A stretch of DNA of 64,000 bases from Vishniacozyma victoriae (Eukaryota > Basidiomycota > Tremellomycetes > Tremellales > Bulleribasidiaceae), in assembly GCA_017654735.1 (NCBI GenBank), contig JADPYG010000004.1, positions 1 to 64,000 of the forward strand, read 5' to 3'. The translations under genes were made by a program, and so were the position numbers. Positions 61,191 through 64,000 of the stretch are shown one piece after another; position 1 is the first letter of the stretch, and each line of letters opens with the position of its first letter. Below the pieces are notes generated by a model that was not told the origin of the DNA, searched no databases, and saw nothing but the letters and a program-made list of their open reading frames with translations.

Positions 61191-61863
61191 ATGGGCATTC
61201 CACCAATCCCGGGAAGGCTTCTACTCGCTTTTCGAATAGCCTCTTTTGTTTTCGGTCTCACTTCTATCGCTCTATCAGCCGCCTCTGTACAACTCACCAA
61301 GAATGTCCCCAGGCCAGCTACAGGAGATAATATCCTCTTGATAATCGCAAGTTCCTTGTAAGTGTCATCTCTTTGCTCTTCAGAGGTCTCGCGGATGGCG
61401 CCTCTGGGACAATTGTTTTCGGGCAATGACTAACACTACAGTGCTCTAGTCACCACTGCATTCCGAATCATCACTCACAAATCCCGTAATACCCAAACCA
61501 AAGAACGTATGAAACGACGCTTCCTACCCGCCCTTACCGAATCTATTGTCGTAGCTCTCCTACTCGCTGCTCTAATATACGGAGCAGTTTCAAGCGCGAA
61601 TGGCACAGGCGCGTGTCAACCTAATACCCCCGATGATGAAGAAGAAGGTGATGGGGATGATGCCGGTCAGGGGACAAGCAACGTGGATATCGCGTCAGGC
61701 AATAGGGCTTGCACGTTGACAAAGGCCAGTACGGGGATGACGGTGAGTATTATCAGTCGTCCCGAATGGAACGGTATGCTTACGGTAGGCCGGGAATTTC
61801 GTATCACTCGCTGGGTCTCTATACTCTGTGATAAAGCAGGCCTATGACGAATCACATGTCTAA
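61191..61863 (+). CDS. small four-helix membrane protein, unknown
   Basis: A three-exon model sums to exactly 181 codons (180 residues): 61191-61357, 61442-61742 and 61789-61863. Intron 1 (84 nt) has GTAAGT and a TGACTAAC branch site; intron 2 (46 nt) has GTGAGT and GGTAG. Helices: 1, LLLAFRIASFVFGLTSIALS; 2, NILLIIASSFALVTTAFRII; 3, ESIVVALLLAALIYGAVSSA; 4, weak, TAGNFVSLAGSLYSVIKQAY. An acidic loop (PDDEEEGDGDD) and a Cys pair (GACQP; RACTL) lie between helices 3 and 4. This topology recalls MARVEL or claudin-like tetraspans, but no family is recognised. It is the only coherent gene in this interval; frames on the other strand are shadows. Confidence 0.65.
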
Positions 61864-63047
61864 GCTAGAAGTACCACCATGACGATGAACTGCAATCGTT
61901 GTGTTTGAAGGATCCACACATTTCCTCTTGATCAGTCGTTGAGCCATATATCCAGCTTCAGCCGAGGTGATCCTGTTCGCACTACTAACTTAACGTACAA
62001 GTAGGGTCGCATCCCCACACAAGCCCTATAGATCTGAGCGGAAAGTCGCCCATACTACATGTACCGTTTAGCCTCCTCTTTCGCTCAGGAACATAACAGA
62101 GCCTTTCCAAGGTGGGGAACTAGTAGCCTGTCAACGCTAGACATCACTTCACGACTCCGAGTCAGAGGAACCCCTTGATTCATCAGATTCAGTTCCCGCG
62201 GAAGAGCGTCATCCTACCGGTGCCTTCAACCATGACCTGGAATCGGAGTGGAGTCTGTGTTGTCGGTCGGAGGCGAGATAATCGGAGGCTTCCAAAGGAA
62301 CGACCATCGATATTTATAAGTCATGCTAATCGGAATGTACGGCATGGATTCCCGCGAGGTGTAGCAGCTTCTGTTGTCGGAGTGGAGCTCTTGGTATCCA
62401 GACATGGAGATTGACACGAAATGACGAGGCGAGCTGAAAATAGATGCGCCACCACCAGGGCCTTTTTCGATCGAATATTCCGTACGAGCAGCTCGTGACC
62501 GGCGGCACGACTTTGCGTCTACTCGCTCTCGTACACGCTCTCAAAGGGACAGATGATTGCTCAAGCCACTGGCGAATAGACCCAGATTTCCGTCGATCAC
62601 ATAATCCGTAAATTATGTCAGAAAGGATGAGTATCCGTCTGTCTAACTGCACTGACTTACGAACCTGATGGCTATTGCTGGAAAGCCTCGACAAGAATGT
62701 AAAGAAGATTCATACGTGAGATGGTCGTGTCGGGAATTTCTCGACGTCGTCAGCTTCTCGCTCCCCGTGATACAGTACCCCGTCCAGGATAAGGTGGAGC
62801 GATGATGATGCATGGTACACGTATGACTGTCAAACGACTCCGAGCGGCATGGCCAGGTCTAGCATATATAAGGGGCGACCAGAACTCAATCTTGTTACCC
62901 TCAAACAAACTCGCATTCGCACATCTAGCAGCTAGTCCATACATAAAACCCACTTTGCTTTACAAGACCTGTTCGACCCAACATCACCCCAAGCTTTGAC
63001 CGTGAGCTGAACCCCTGGTCGACAGCTCGTAGTTGACGCGCCAGATA
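61864..63047. other. 1.2-kb region upstream of the repeat precursor
   Basis: Several frames of 60-120 codons exist on both strands but none is conserved-looking or spliced sensibly. Its right end is the promoter of the precursor gene, including a strong TATA box at 62865. A long promoter region would suit a regulated gene. Confidence 0.45.
62865..62872 (+). promoter_or_regulatory. TATA box of the repeat precursor gene
   Basis: TATATAAG within GCATATATAAGGGGCG, 176-183 bp upstream of the ATG at 63048. A start about 30 bp downstream would give a 5' UTR of about 150 nt. Confidence 0.55.
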
Positions 63048-63869
63048 ATGCTTTCTATACAACTAGCACTCATAATACTTCTTCTTGGGCAGACATCCCG
63101 GGCCGCTCCCATCCTCAAACGACAACTCGCAGGAGAAGGATCCGCATGCAACTCGATTTTCACAAGCACCGACAATGGTGTCGGATACGGTATCGAGTAC
63201 GCCGAGGAAAACCTAGCCAAGTCCCTATCGAGCTTCAAACAGAGACAGCTCCATGGTGAAGGGGAAGCATGCGACTCGATCTTGACTCAAACAGATAACG
63301 GTGTAGGCTATGGAATCGAGAATGCGGAGAACAACGTCGCAGCCAGCATCGCTGGACTCACCGGCAACCAAGTCACAGGTGGTGGAACTTCGACAGGATC
63401 AGGATCCAATTCCCCCGCTCCGGCGCCTGCTCCCGGGAAACCACAACCTAAACCCCATAAACGCCAACTCGACAAGATTGCCAACGGTTTTGGAGAGATC
63501 GGTCAAGCTGCAGGTATTGAATCGACCATTGATCCCCTCGTCACTCAACTCGATAGTCTCGATGGAACCCTGACCGATGGGGCCGCTAACCTCGGAAGCG
63601 ACATTGGAACAACCGAGGTCAACAGCTTGGAAGCTTTGGGATCGGCAGTAGCAGCCAAGCAGAAACGACAAGCCGACAAGATCGCCTATGGAGCAGCTGC
63701 ACTCGGTCAGGTTGGTGGTCTGTCGAAGTTCACTGGTCCGATCGCCACTTCCATCGAATCATTGGATGGTACTTTGACGGATGGCGTCGCCAATATGGGT
63801 TCCGGAGTTGCAGATTCAGAAGAAAGTATGTTAGAAGGCACAGGCAGCGCTGTGCCTGTTCTTTTCTAG
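63048..63869 (+). CDS. secreted repeat precursor with Kex2-type sites
   Basis: One exon, 273 residues. M1-A19 is a classic signal peptide (MLSIQLALIILLLGQTSRA). Then follow APILKR and two 41-residue repeats (26-66 and 67-107), each with Q-L-x-GEG-x-AC near its start and TDNGVGYGIE in its middle. A Gly/Ser and Ala/Pro linker leads to HKR and two repeats of about 67 residues (140-207 and 208-273), each starting Q-(L/A)-DKIA and containing SLDGTLTDG. Each unit is preceded by a basic site: KR25, KQR66, KR139 and KR207, and every unit begins with Gln. This is the layout of a Kex2-processed precursor, like fungal pheromones or repellent peptides. The first ATG is at 63048. I know of no named homologue. 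Confidence 0.75.
   Translation: MLSIQLALIILLLGQTSRAAPILKRQLAGEGSACNSIFTSTDNGVGYGIEYAEENLAKSLSSFKQRQLHGEGEACDSILTQTDNGVGYGIENAENNVAASIAGLTGNQVTGGGTSTGSGSNSPAPAPAPGKPQPKPHKRQLDKIANGFGEIGQAAGIESTIDPLVTQLDSLDGTLTDGAANLGSDIGTTEVNSLEALGSAVAAKQKRQADKIAYGAAALGQVGGLSKFTGPIATSIESLDGTLTDGVANMGSGVADSEESMLEGTGSAVPVLF
63123..63368 (+). repeat. repeat pair A in the precursor gene
   Basis: Two in-frame 123-bp units, 63123-63245 and 63246-63368. The shared protein core is TDNGVGYGIE with a single Cys eight residues after the first Gln in each. The copies are diverged at DNA level, so the duplication is not recent. Confidence 0.8.
63465..63866 (+). repeat. repeat pair B in the precursor gene
   Basis: Two units, 63465-63668 and 63669-63866, share DKIA at the start and SLDGTLTDG(A/V)AN in the second half. 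Both are hydrophilic, rich in Gly/Ala/Asp and free of Cys. Confidence 0.8.
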
Positions 63870-64000
63870 TGCGGCAAGACGAACAAGGGAATTAGAGCAA
63901 AGAGGGAGTTTATACAGCCTGAAGGCATGAGCGCGTAATGAGTAAGCTTTTATAATAGGTAACGATTAATTTTATAAGTAGTGTGTGTGTGTTGGTAATT

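Noticed and set aside
61121..61426. 101-codon minus-strand frame
   Set aside because: The plus strand here carries a three-exon gene with exact phase and a good branch site; this frame is its shadow.

Overview
This is nuclear DNA of a basidiomycete fungus, most likely a tremellomycete yeast (Cryptococcus/Kwoniella relatives). Genes are dense and on both strands, and most are split by many very short introns (about 36-60 nt) with GTRNGT donors and a CTGAY/CTAAC-like branch site just before a CAG/TAG acceptor. Several exons are only 9-20 nt. Poly-Q, acidic and Ser/Pro-rich proteins are frequent. No prokaryotic, viral, CRISPR or rRNA signature was seen, and I found no convincing tRNA.

Layout. 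1-2085 is a gene-poor flank with one coding-like exon remnant. 2086-19179 holds a DUF6534-type membrane protein, a LIM protein, a YjbQ/UPF0047 protein, CCA tRNA nucleotidyltransferase, an ENV7/STK16 kinase, a J-domain protein, a hamartin (TSC1) homologue, a PhoD-like protein that seems to have lost its catalytic residues, mitoribosomal uS14m, OGG1 and a vacuolar Ca2+/H+ exchanger. 19327-31651 holds a Q-rich coiled-coil protein, DPM1, two disordered proteins, RBX1, tafazzin and VPS34. 31866-43652 holds NOP14, a disordered protein, ERG6, a Zn2Cys6 regulator and an unidentified, probably nuclear protein. 44590-60627 holds an MFS drug transporter with a damaged splice donor, the SSK1 response regulator, the mitochondrial phosphate carrier, proteasome beta1, an STK32/YANK kinase and HIS5. 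61191-63869 ends the window with a small four-helix membrane protein and a secreted, repeat-built, Kex2-type precursor.

Most genes are single-copy housekeeping genes with no operon-like logic. Close head-to-head pairs probably share promoters: LIM/UPF0047, CCA1/ENV7, TSC1/PhoD-like, VPS34/NOP14 and HIS5/tetraspan. Functional themes that recur are signalling (TSC1, VPS34, SSK1, ENV7, STK32), mitochondria (uS14m, tafazzin, phosphate carrier, CCA1) and membrane or lipid biology (ERG6, DPM1, VCX1).

The most unusual items are the Kex2-type repeat precursor at 63048-63869, the apparent PhoD pseudophosphatase at 13151-15252, an apparent 1-nt frameshift inside the J domain near 10393, and the GT-to-TT splice donor in the MFS gene at 45590. 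All splice models were read by eye from sequence; no alignment or transcript data were available.
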